A DNA stretch of 64,000 nucleotides from Palsa-461 sp036844945 (lineage in GTDB: Bacteria > Actinomycetota > Acidimicrobiia > Acidimicrobiales > RAAP-2). The DNA lies in assembly GCA_036844945.1 (NCBI GenBank), contig DAIUEV010000006.1, positions 19,513-83,512 of the forward strand, given 5' to 3'. Below, in pieces: positions 1 to 7,777 of this stretch. How positions within the stretch are numbered: the stretch's first letter is position 1; each line of letters begins with the position of its first letter. A program made the translations under genes and the position numbers. The notes beneath the pieces are model-generated. The model was not told the DNA's origin. It did no database searches and worked only from the letters and a program-made list of their open reading frames with translations.

Positions 1-507
1 CAGGAGCCCCACCTCGGCGCCGTGGTGGGACAGCTCGTGGAGCACGTGCAATGCCAGGTCGACCGTGTTCGCGGTCGCGTACGGGCCCCACTTCGGCCCG
101 ATCGGGCTCCACCACCGCTCCTCGTCGATCGTCTCGATGCCCTCCCGCCACGGGCGGTAGTTGGCCTCGCAGTAGGAGGGGACCTCGGCCGCCAAGCCGG
201 GGAACGTGAGATCCTGCGCGGTCAGCGTGCCGTCGCCGAACAGCCGGTCGGCGAAGCCCCCGATCGCCATCCCGGCGATGTGGCCGATCCTCCAGGCGAT
301 GGTGGTGATGGGCGCGGGCTCCGGGGCGGGCGAGTTGCCGCTCGCGCCGTCGATCCTCCACACGCCGTGCTCGTCGGGGTGGATCGACCAGCACCCCTCG
401 ACCGGCTCCCACAGGTACTCGTCGTCGGTCAGGCCGTCGAGTCGGTGGACGAACTGCCCCCAAACGTGGTCGAAGGCCTCCGCGATCGAGGTTCCCGTGC
501 GCTCCAT
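1..507 (-). CDS. DinB-like four-helix-bundle protein (partial, runs off the left edge)
   Basis: The minus strand stays open from an ATG at 505-507 to the window edge, giving 169 residues (starts MERTGTSIAEAF) with no stop, so the C-terminus is missing. Two features fit the DinB/YfiT family: an IAWRIGHIAGM helix with a conserved His, and a later LHELSHHGAEVG motif carrying the other predicted metal-ligand histidines. Members are metal-binding proteins, some of them thiol-dependent transferases; the substrate cannot be told here. It lies 45 nt downstream of the kdpE stop on the same strand and could be read through from that operon, but nothing links it to potassium control. Confidence 0.75.
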   Translation of the reverse strand, partial: MERTGTSIAEAFDHVWGQFVHRLDGLTDDEYLWEPVEGCWSIHPDEHGVWRIDGASGNSPAPEPAPITTIAWRIGHIAGMAIGGFADRLFGDGTLTAQDLTFPGLAAEVPSYCEANYRPWREGIETIDEERWWSPIGPKWGPYATANTVDLALHVLHELSHHGAEVGLL

Positions 508-552
508 GCGCCCATTCCACTCGACCGCTGCGACGCGGGTTCGCCCGGGTCC

Positions 553-1254
553 TCAGGCACTCCCGTGGGACGGCGCCGGGTCGGGCTCGAGCACGTAGCC
601 GATCCCGGGGGCGGTGCGGATCAGGCGGCCGGGGGCATCGCCGAGCTTCTGGCGGAGCCGGTGGATATAGGCGTGCAGGTACTGGGACTCGCGCCCGTAC
701 CCCGGACCCCAGACTGCCGACAGGATCATCTCGTGGGTGCAGGTCCTCCCCGCGTGGCCGGCCAGGAAGGCCAGGACGGCGAACTCCCGGGCGGTCAACT
801 CGACCCTTCGGCCGGTCAGGAGTGTCTCCCGATGGACGAGGTCGAGCTCGAGCTCGCCCACCGACAGCGTCTGGGGACGCGACCCGTTCGGTTCGAGCGG
901 TCGGCGGAGCGCCACTCGGAGGCGGGCCTCGAGCTCGGCCATCCCGAAGGGTTTGGTGACGTAGTCGTTGGCGCCTCCGTCGAGCGCGGCGACTTTCCGA
1001 TCCTCGGTCTCGATGGCCGACAGGACGATGATCGGGACCTCGCTCCACTGCCGGATGCGGCGGCACACCTCGACCCCGTCGATATCGGGAAGCCCGAGGT
1101 CGAGGATCACGATGTCAGGCGACAACCGCGCCGTAGTTGAGATGCCCTGCTCGCCGTTGGCCGCGGTGAGCACCTCGTGCCCCCCAGCCCGAAGTCCGAG
1201 CCGGAGGGCCCGGAGCAGAGCCGGGTCGTCGTCGATGACGAGCACGGTCGCCAC
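553..1254 (-). CDS. kdpE: KdpE-type response regulator
   Basis: This 233-residue OmpR/PhoB-family regulator has a receiver domain (about 1-115) with acidic residues D8-D10, phospho-acceptor D52 and K101. A C-terminal winged helix (about 130-225) ends in the typical RxxGxGYVL element. It should activate kdpFABC when phosphorylated by the histidine kinase encoded just upstream. The GTG start (1252-1254) shares one base with the TAG stop of that kinase (TAGTG), which implies translational coupling. Length and motifs match KdpE of other actinobacteria. The assignment to Kdp rather than another OmpR regulator rests on the neighbouring kdp genes. Confidence 0.93.
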   Translation of the reverse strand: MATVLVIDDDPALLRALRLGLRAGGHEVLTAANGEQGISTTARLSPDIVILDLGLPDIDGVEVCRRIRQWSEVPIIVLSAIETEDRKVAALDGGANDYVTKPFGMAELEARLRVALRRPLEPNGSRPQTLSVGELELDLVHRETLLTGRRVELTAREFAVLAFLAGHAGRTCTHEMILSAVWGPGYGRESQYLHAYIHRLRQKLGDAPGRLIRTAPGIGYVLEPDPAPSHGSA

Positions 1255-2711
1255 TACAGGTCCGCCTTGGTGTCCTGATGCACGGGGAGCGTGAACACAA
1301 AACGGGCGCCACCACCTGGGGCGTCCTCCACCCAGATCTTCTGGTGGTGCGCCTCGACGAAGGTCTTGGCGATGGCAAGCCCGAGTCCGGCCCGACCCCC
1401 GGTGTCGAAGCGGACGAAGCTCTGGAACACCGACTCGCGCTCGGCGACCGGCACGCCGTTGCCCCGGTCGGTGACCGAGACGGCCACCAGGTCGCCGTCG
1501 GCACGCCCCGCGATGACGATCGGCGCGCCCGGCGGGGAGTGCCGTTCCGCGTTGTCCACGAGATTGGTGATGACTTGGCCGATGAGCACCGCGTCGACGT
1601 CCACCTCGGGGAGGGAGTCGAGGCGGTCGAGGCCGACCTCGCGGTCACCGAGGGCCGGTCGCAGCCCCGCCAGTGCCTCCCCGACCAGGTCGAGCACCGG
1701 CTGGGCCCGGATCTCAGGATGGAGGACTCCGCTCTGGTATCGGTTCATGTCGAGGAGGCTGGTGACCAGGCGGGTGAGCCGGTCGGTCTGCTGGTCCAGG
1801 AGCTCGTAGAGCTCGCGGGTGTCGGGACCCGAGAGGCTGGCGTCGGGAGCGAGGAGTGTGGAGGTGGCCACCTTCATGGTGGCGAGAGGCGTGCGGAGGT
1901 CGTGGGACACGGCGCCGACGAGGTCCCGGCGGACCTGGTCGACCTCTTCGAGCAGCCTGGTGCGCTGCGCCTGGGTCCGGAGCTGCACCCGTTCGAGAGC
2001 GAGGGCGGCGTGGTTGACGAAGGTGCGCAAGAGCGCCCCGTCGGCGGCCGAGGCCGACAGCCCTCGGAATGCCAGCAGGCCGACCGGTCCGCTCGCCGCC
2101 GCGAGCACGAGGGTTTGGAGCCCACCGGCAATTCCCACCCGCACCAGCACGCCCGCTTCCGGCTCGACGGCGGCCAGGTCGGCGGCCGACAGCGTCTGGC
2201 CGGCCGAGGCGGCCACGGCGAGGCGACCGCCGCCGGGGAGCAACAGCGCGACCCCATCGACGTCGAAGACGGTGTCGATGGCGGTGACGATCGTTTCGAG
2301 CAGTTCGTCGAGTGAACCGTTCTCGACCAGGAGCTCGGAGAGCGCGAACAACCGCCGGGCTTCCTCCTCCCGTCGCAGGGCGGCACTGCGGGCTGTCCGG
2401 AGATGCGCCGCCACCTGGGCCACCAGGAGCATCACGACCACGTACACGCCGAGAGCCACCCAGTTCTGGCCGTCCCCCACGGTGAGTGTGTTGTAAGGAG
2501 GGATATAGGCGAAGTCGTAGACGAGGAACCCCGAGACCACGCCCGCCACCCCGCCGGGGTAGCCGCCCAGGATCACCCCCACGACCACTGGCAACACCAG
2601 CACGAGGCCGGCGGTGGCGACGGCGACGTGGGAGCGCCAGGGCAACATCGCCGCCCCGAGGGCGAAGGCGGCCGCCACTCCGACCGCGGGTCCGGCCAGG
2701 CGGGTACGCAC
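1254..2711 (-). CDS. kdpD: KdpD C-terminal half: membrane sensor histidine kinase
   Basis: The 485-residue protein begins directly with the four-helix DUF4118 membrane segment (about 8-103). A GAF-like domain (about 125-245), a HisKA domain with phospho-acceptor H270 (SHDLRTPL) and an HATPase domain follow; the ATPase shows an N-box around N383 (NLVDNAERHS), DRGNGV at 415-420 and GLGLAIAK at 442-449. This is the C-terminal half of KdpD, while the usual N-terminal KdpD and Usp domains are encoded separately at 7778-8974. The likely start is GTG at 2709-2711. It should phosphorylate KdpE, whose gene overlaps its stop. It is transcribed divergently from kdpFABC across a 117-bp region. Confidence 0.92.
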   Translation of the reverse strand: MRTRLAGPAVGVAAAFALGAAMLPWRSHVAVATAGLVLVLPVVVGVILGGYPGGVAGVVSGFLVYDFAYIPPYNTLTVGDGQNWVALGVYVVVMLLVAQVAAHLRTARSAALRREEEARRLFALSELLVENGSLDELLETIVTAIDTVFDVDGVALLLPGGGRLAVAASAGQTLSAADLAAVEPEAGVLVRVGIAGGLQTLVLAAASGPVGLLAFRGLSASAADGALLRTFVNHAALALERVQLRTQAQRTRLLEEVDQVRRDLVGAVSHDLRTPLATMKVATSTLLAPDASLSGPDTRELYELLDQQTDRLTRLVTSLLDMNRYQSGVLHPEIRAQPVLDLVGEALAGLRPALGDREVGLDRLDSLPEVDVDAVLIGQVITNLVDNAERHSPPGAPIVIAGRADGDLVAVSVTDRGNGVPVAERESVFQSFVRFDTGGRAGLGLAIAKTFVEAHHQKIWVEDAPGGGARFVFTLPVHQDTKADL

Positions 2712-2757
2712 GGGCCCATTGTCCTACAGCCGAGCCAACGGCCGGTCGGGGCGCCGG

Positions 2758-2774
2758 TTCAGAGAATTTTCAGA
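2758..2774. promoter_or_regulatory. Putative KdpE direct-repeat site in the divergent kdp promoter region
   Basis: TTCAGA occurs at 2758-2763 and again at 2769-2774, an 11-bp period. OmpR-family regulators bind tandem direct repeats spaced about 10-11 bp, and this pair is the most AT-rich stretch between the divergent kinase and kdpF transcripts. Assigning it to KdpE is inference. Confidence 0.4.
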
Positions 2775-2828
2775 CGATCTGGCCCAAATGAAGATCGCGT
2801 TCAGCCCGCCGGGTCGAAGATCGACTCC

Positions 2829-2912
2829 GTGGCTGACTTTCTCGTGGTGGTCGGGATCATCGGTTTTGCCGTGGTCATGCTCGGCCTCGTCTGGGCGCTG
2901 GAGCGGGTGTGA
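2829..2912 (+). CDS. Small single-helix membrane protein ahead of kdpF
   Basis: A GTG-started ORF of 27 residues (begins MADFLVVVGIIGF, ends ALERV) is almost entirely one hydrophobic helix with a short charged tail. It is the first ORF of the kdp operon, and its TGA overlaps the GTG of kdpF (GTGA). The tight coupling suggests it is translated. From memory, actinobacterial kdp operons often have such an ORF in front of kdpF. Its function is unknown; a second KdpF-like accessory peptide stabilising the KdpABC complex is one possibility. Confidence 0.6.
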   Translation: MADFLVVVGIIGFAVVMLGLVWALERV

Positions 2913-2998
2913 CGGCGGTCCAGGGGGTCCTGCTTGCGGTGTCGATGGCGGTGTTCATCTACCTGGGCGTGGCCATGTTCAAGCCCGAGTGGTTTTAG
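2909..2998 (+). CDS. kdpF: KdpF small subunit of the K+-ATPase
   Basis: This 29-residue ORF (GTG start, MTAVQGVLLAVSMA...) has one transmembrane helix and the typical actinobacterial KdpF ending FKPEWF. In Escherichia coli KdpF is a lipid-like stabiliser of the KdpFABC complex. The start overlaps the preceding small ORF by 4 nt, and the TAG stop is immediately followed by the ATG of kdpA, which supports co-translation. It is too short for most gene finders. Confidence 0.8.
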   Translation: MTAVQGVLLAVSMAVFIYLGVAMFKPEWF

Positions 2999-4690
2999 AT
3001 GGGCTTCACCTGGACCATCGTTGTCCTTGTCGTCGCCTTAGGGCTCACCTGGCGATACCTGGGCTCGTACATGGCCGCCGTCTTCGAAGGCCGTGTGCAA
3101 TTCCTGGCGTGGGCGGAGCGGCCGTTCTACCGCCTCCTCAATACCAGCCCCGAGCAGGAGCAGTCCTGGAAGCGCTACGCCGGCTCGACGGTGATCTTCT
3201 CCGGCGCGTTCGTCGGTATCGGCTACCTGCTGCTCAGGATTCAAGGGTCGCTGCCGCTCAACCCACAGCACTTGGGCGCCGTCCCGCCGGCGCTCAGCTT
3301 CAACACGATCGTGTCGTTCATGACGAACACGAACTGGCAGAACTACGGCGGAGAGTCGACCATGTCGTACTTCTCCCAAATCGGTGTGCTCACGGTGCAG
3401 CAGTTCGTGAGCGCGGCGGTCGGGATCGCGGTGGCGATCGCGATGGTGCGCGGGTTCTCCCGCCGCAATTCGCCCACGATCGGGAACTTCTGGGTCGACA
3501 TCACCCGTTGCATGCTGTACATCCTCCTCCCCATTGCCTTCCTCGCCGGGATCATCGCGGTCGGCCAAGGGGCCGTGCAGACCCTGGCCGGGCCGGTCGT
3601 CGTGCACGATTCGCTGAACGGCGTCACCCAGACCATCGCCCGTGGTCCAGCGGGATTTATGGGACCGATCATGCAACTCGGGACCAACGGAGGCGGGTTC
3701 TTCAATGTCGACCTGGCCCATCCGTTTGAGAACCCAACGGCGTTCACCAATCTGTTCTACATCTGGCTGACGCTCTCAATCCCGTTCGCGCTGACCTACA
3801 CCTTCGGCAAGATGGTCGGCAGCATCCGCCACGGCCGCGCCTTGCTGGCGGCCATGGTGATCATTTTCGGGTGTTGGGTGAGCTTCACCGCCTACTCCGA
3901 GCACCAGGGCAACCCCGCGGTTGTCGCCGCTGGGGTCACCCAGACCAACACCGGGAACACCGAGGGCAAAGAGGTCCGCTTCGGCGACACGAGCAGTGCC
4001 CTCTTCAACATCTCGATGACCCAGACCTCGGACGGTGCCGTCGACAGCCAGACCGACTCGTACAACCCGATGGGCGGCTTCGGCCCCCTTACCGGCATGA
4101 TGCTGGGCGAGGTCACCCCCGGCGGGGTGGGAAGCGGGATCTACACGATCCTCATTTACGCCGTCATCGCCGTGTTCATCGGCGGATTGATGATCGGGCG
4201 GACACCCGAGTACCTCGGCAAGAAGATCCAGGCCAAGGAGGTGAAACTGGCCGGGCTCGGGGCGCTCGTCATGCCCCTCATCGTGCTGGTCATCACCGGC
4301 ATCGCGGTGTCGATCCACGCTGGTCGGGCCGGCCCACTCAACAGCGGACCTCATGGGTTCAGCGAGATCCTCTACGCCCTCACCTCACAGGGGAACAACA
4401 ACGGATCGGCCATGGCCGGGCTCACCGGGAACACGCCGTTCTACAACGTGGTCGGCGCCATCGACATGCTGATCGGCAGGTTCGGCATCATGATCCCGGC
4501 CTTGGCTCTGGGTGGGTCGTTGGCGGCCAAGAACACCGTTCCGGTATCCCTCGGGACATTCCGGACCGACAACACCATGTTCATCGGGTTGGTCATCGGC
4601 GTGATCTTGATCATCGGCGGCCTGACCTTCTTCCCAGCAGTGTCGCTCGGCCCGATCGTCGAGCAGTTGAGCCATGGAAAGTTCTTCTAA
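2999..4690 (+). CDS. kdpA: K+-transporting ATPase subunit KdpA (ion channel subunit)
   Basis: The 563-residue polytopic membrane protein has the four pore-loop signatures of KdpA, seen as TNTNWQNYGGE, TNGGGFFNVD, a third loop near the NPMGGFGPLTG segment and SQGNNNGSA. KdpA is a channel-like member of the SKT superfamily. It selects K+ and passes it through a tunnel to KdpB. The length is normal for the family. The start directly follows the kdpF stop, and its TAA overlaps the kdpB ATG by one base. Confidence 0.97.
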   Translation: MGFTWTIVVLVVALGLTWRYLGSYMAAVFEGRVQFLAWAERPFYRLLNTSPEQEQSWKRYAGSTVIFSGAFVGIGYLLLRIQGSLPLNPQHLGAVPPALSFNTIVSFMTNTNWQNYGGESTMSYFSQIGVLTVQQFVSAAVGIAVAIAMVRGFSRRNSPTIGNFWVDITRCMLYILLPIAFLAGIIAVGQGAVQTLAGPVVVHDSLNGVTQTIARGPAGFMGPIMQLGTNGGGFFNVDLAHPFENPTAFTNLFYIWLTLSIPFALTYTFGKMVGSIRHGRALLAAMVIIFGCWVSFTAYSEHQGNPAVVAAGVTQTNTGNTEGKEVRFGDTSSALFNISMTQTSDGAVDSQTDSYNPMGGFGPLTGMMLGEVTPGGVGSGIYTILIYAVIAVFIGGLMIGRTPEYLGKKIQAKEVKLAGLGALVMPLIVLVITGIAVSIHAGRAGPLNSGPHGFSEILYALTSQGNNNGSAMAGLTGNTPFYNVVGAIDMLIGRFGIMIPALALGGSLAAKNTVPVSLGTFRTDNTMFIGLVIGVILIIGGLTFFPAVSLGPIVEQLSHGKFF

Positions 4691-6789
4691 TGCCTGCCCC
4701 TGAGACCGAAGGTATGCAACCAAACGGCACGATGACCGCTCCGAGCGCTGGAGCCGGCCCGACGCTGGCGCACGGCGTCGCCCAGGCGCGGAGCCTCTTC
4801 GACCGGGAGATCCTCGGCAAGGCCGCGATTGACTCGTTCAAGAAGCTCCTTCCCACGGTGCAGATCAAGAACCCGGTGATGTTCGTGGTCCTCGTCGGCA
4901 CCATCGTGACTTTCATCGAGGCCATCGCTCACCCGGGGATCTTCACCTGGAGCATCACGATCTGGCTCTTCCTGACGGTGATGTTCGCCAACTTCGCCGA
5001 GGCCATGGCCGAGGGCAGGGGCAAGGCCCAGGCCGACACTCTGAGGCGGATGCGCGCGGAGACCGAGGCACGCCGGCTTCTACCAGATGGAACCGAGGAG
5101 CGTGTCGCCGCATCAGCGCTGGCAAAGGGTGATCTGGTCGTCTGTGAAGCCAACGACCTGATCCCTTCCGATGGTGAGATCGTCGAGGGAATCGCATCGG
5201 TCGACGAGTCCGCCATCACCGGGGAGTCCGCCCCGGTCATCCGAGAGTCGGGAGGTGACCGTTCGGCTGTTACCGGGGGGACCAAGGTGCTCTCCGACCG
5301 TATCGTCGTGCGGATCACGGCAGAGCGCGGCCACACGTTCCTCGACCGCATGATCATGCTCGTAGAGGGGGCCAACCGCCAGAGGACACCCAACGAGATC
5401 GCCCTCACGATCCTCCTGGCGGTGCTGACGATCGTGTTCCTCCCTGTGGTGGTGACCCTCCAAACGTTCGCCCACTACTCCGGGGCGACCGTGTCGGTGG
5501 TCATCTTGGTCTCACTCCTCGTGTGCCTGATCCCGACCACCATTGGTGCCCTGCTGTCGGCGATCGGCATCGCGGGAATGGATCGCCTGGTGCAGCGAAA
5601 CGTGCTCGCCATGAGCGGTCGAGCGGTGGAGGCGGCGGGTGACGTCCAGACGTTGCTCCTCGACAAGACGGGCACCATCACGATGGGCAACCGTATGGCC
5701 TCGGATTTCTATCCAGTCGGCGGGCACAGCGAAGAGGAGGTGGCGGACGCCGCGCAGCTCGCCTCCTTGGCCGACGAGACACCCGAGGGTCGTTCCATCG
5801 TCGTCCTGGCGAAGGAGCGCTTTTCGATCCGGGAGCGCGAGATGGGCGCTGGGCACGCTTTCATCCCCTTCTCGGCAACCACGCGTATGTCGGGAATCGA
5901 TGTGGATGATCGCAAGATCCGGAAGGGGGCCGTCGATTCCGTTAAGCGCTGGGCGACCGAGCAAGGGGGCACCGTCCCTTCTGATCTCGACCCGATTGTT
6001 GACCGGATCTCCCGCGCCGGGTCGACCCCGCTGGTGGTCGCCGAAGGCCAGGAGCTGCTCGGCGTCATCGAGCTGAAGGACGTGGTGAAGCAGGGCATCC
6101 GGGAGAAGTTCGACGAGATGCGCGCGCTCGGGATCCGTACGGTGATGATCACCGGGGACAACCCGCTGACCGCGGCTGCGATCGCGCAAGAGGCGGGAGT
6201 CGACGACTTCTTGGCCGAAGCGACTCCTGAGGCGAAGATGGCCCTGATCAAGTCCGAGCAAGAGGGCGGGAAACTCGTCGCGATGACCGGCGACGGCACC
6301 AACGACGCCCCAGCTCTCGCCCAGGCCGACGTCGGAGTGGCCATGAACACCGGGACGACCGCGGCCAAGGAGGCCGGGAACATGGTCGATCTCGACTCCA
6401 ACCCGACGAAATTGATCGACGTGGTGGAGATCGGCAAGCAGCTGTTGATCACCCGTGGCTCGCTCACCACCTTCTCGATCGCCAACGACGTGGCCAAGTA
6501 CTTCGCCATCATCCCGGCTCTGTTTGCAGCCACGTATCCGCAGCTCCAGACCCTCAATATCATGAAGCTGCACAGTCCGGAGTCGGCCGTGCTCTCGGCG
6601 GTGATCTTCAACGCCCTGGTGATCGTGGCCCTCATCCCGCTCGCATTGCGGGGCGTCAGGTTCCGGGCGACCACCTCGGCAGCCATCCTGCGCCGCAACG
6701 TCTGGATTTATGGGGTCGGCGGAATCGTGGCTCCGTTCATCTTCATCAAGCTGATCGACCTCATCCTGGTCGCTCTTCACGCTTACTGA
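4690..6789 (+). CDS. kdpB: K+-transporting P-type ATPase subunit KdpB
   Basis: This 699-residue P-type ATPase has the TGES loop (177-180, whose serine is an inhibitory phosphorylation site in Escherichia coli), the IPTTIG membrane motif near 281-286 and the DKTGT phosphorylation motif with D325. The GDGTNDAPALAQADVGVAMNTG hinge is also intact. It hydrolyses ATP to energise K+ uptake through KdpA. The reading frame is open far upstream into kdpA, but the ATG at 4690-4692, overlapping the kdpA stop (TAATG), gives the normal N-terminus. No key residue is missing. Confidence 0.97.
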   Translation: MPAPETEGMQPNGTMTAPSAGAGPTLAHGVAQARSLFDREILGKAAIDSFKKLLPTVQIKNPVMFVVLVGTIVTFIEAIAHPGIFTWSITIWLFLTVMFANFAEAMAEGRGKAQADTLRRMRAETEARRLLPDGTEERVAASALAKGDLVVCEANDLIPSDGEIVEGIASVDESAITGESAPVIRESGGDRSAVTGGTKVLSDRIVVRITAERGHTFLDRMIMLVEGANRQRTPNEIALTILLAVLTIVFLPVVVTLQTFAHYSGATVSVVILVSLLVCLIPTTIGALLSAIGIAGMDRLVQRNVLAMSGRAVEAAGDVQTLLLDKTGTITMGNRMASDFYPVGGHSEEEVADAAQLASLADETPEGRSIVVLAKERFSIREREMGAGHAFIPFSATTRMSGIDVDDRKIRKGAVDSVKRWATEQGGTVPSDLDPIVDRISRAGSTPLVVAEGQELLGVIELKDVVKQGIREKFDEMRALGIRTVMITGDNPLTAAAIAQEAGVDDFLAEATPEAKMALIKSEQEGGKLVAMTGDGTNDAPALAQADVGVAMNTGTTAAKEAGNMVDLDSNPTKLIDVVEIGKQLLITRGSLTTFSIANDVAKYFAIIPALFAATYPQLQTLNIMKLHSPESAVLSAVIFNALVIVALIPLALRGVRFRATTSAAILRRNVWIYGVGGIVAPFIFIKLIDLILVALHAY

Positions 6790-6803
6790 TCGCGAGCCCT
6801 CAC

Positions 6804-7427
6804 ATGATCTCTAATCTCCGCCGCTCGATCGTCTCGATCGTGGTCATCACGCTCTTCTTCGGGTTCGTCTACGCCTTCGTAGGCACCGGAGTTGCCCAAC
6901 TCTTGTTCCGGCACCAGGCCGACGGGTCGATCACCGCCAACGGGTCCACCTTGATCGGACAGAACTGGTCGGACACGGTTTGCCCGGGACATCCGCTGGG
7001 AAGTTGTGTATTCCAAGGCCGTCCCGACGACCTGGGTCCCTACGCCGCCAACCCGAAGGAGCACAGCTCCGGCGGGGACAACCCCCTCGTGGCCAACGGC
7101 GTGTCGGGCGAATCCGGGGCGACCAACCTCGGGCCCCGGTCCAAGGTCCTGCTGACAAACACTGAGGCGCTGGTGGCTTACTGGCACAAGCGCGGGGTCA
7201 ACCCGACCCCGGACCTGGTCACCACCTCGGGCAGTGGTCTTGACCCCGACATCAGCCAACAGGACGCCATCGTCCAGATCCCGATGGTGTCGAACGCGAC
7301 CGGGATCTCCCCCTCCCGGCTCCGGGCCCTGATCTCCCGTCAAACCCAGGGCCCGGAGCTGGGATTCCTTGGCTCCAGCTACATCGACGTCCTGCAGCTG
7401 AACGAGGCCCTGGCCAAGATGCGATGA
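6804..7427 (+). CDS. kdpC: K+-transporting ATPase subunit KdpC
   Basis: The 207-residue protein has one N-terminal membrane helix (about 9-33) and an extracytoplasmic domain. KdpC-typical segments include NGSTLIGQNW, GPRSKVLLTNT-like and the C-terminal LGxxYIDVLQLNEAL. KdpC is the periplasm-side clamp of the KdpFABC complex and is needed for assembly and high affinity. It follows kdpB after 14 nt, and its stop overlaps the next gene in an ATGA. Confidence 0.95.
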   Translation: MISNLRRSIVSIVVITLFFGFVYAFVGTGVAQLLFRHQADGSITANGSTLIGQNWSDTVCPGHPLGSCVFQGRPDDLGPYAANPKEHSSGGDNPLVANGVSGESGATNLGPRSKVLLTNTEALVAYWHKRGVNPTPDLVTTSGSGLDPDISQQDAIVQIPMVSNATGISPSRLRALISRQTQGPELGFLGSSYIDVLQLNEALAKMR

Positions 7428-7771
7428 GCCAGGAGCCGGGTTCCGGCGCCAGCTCACGGAGCCTCCCGCTTGTCCTCGAGCTGGGCTCGGCGTTCGACCG
7501 GTGTCGATTGGCGGTAGGCGGGGTGATCGTGTCGGCCCGTACCGCCCCGGACGAGGCCGGGCCCCGCTCCCTCGGGTTCCGGTGCACGCTCGACGACGGC
7601 AGCGGCCAGGTCGACCTCCTGTTCCTCGGCCGCAACCGGGTGCCGGGTCTCGTCGTCGGCGCCCGGTGCCACATCGAAGGCACCGCCCGGCTGGAGCACG
7701 GCAGGCTCACCGTGTGGAACCCTCTCTACCGGTTGGAGCCTGGGGGGTGCCCCGACCAGCGCCTACCCTGA
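7424..7771 (+). CDS. OB-fold nucleic-acid-binding-type small protein
   Basis: This 115-residue protein resembles actinobacterial OB-fold (tRNA-anticodon/RecG-wedge type) domains. A beta-rich core runs VGGVIVSART...GFRCTLDDGSGQVDLLFLGRNRVPGLVVGARCHIEGTARLEHGRL. The pattern GxI...DDGSG.....F.GR..V.G...G........G resembles other short actinobacterial OB-fold proteins; from memory some lie next to K+ transport genes. It overlaps kdpC by 4 nt and precedes the KdpD N-terminal gene by 6 nt, so it is co-expressed with the K+ system. Its ligand is unknown: RNA, DNA or a nucleotide signal are all possible. Confidence 0.7.
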   Translation: MSQEPGSGASSRSLPLVLELGSAFDRCRLAVGGVIVSARTAPDEAGPRSLGFRCTLDDGSGQVDLLFLGRNRVPGLVVGARCHIEGTARLEHGRLTVWNPLYRLEPGGCPDQRLP

Positions 7772-7777
7772 GAACTG

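Noticed and set aside
22..1140. 372-codon plus-strand frame at the left edge
   Set aside because: It runs antisense through the DinB-like gene and kdpE, both of which have clear family motifs.
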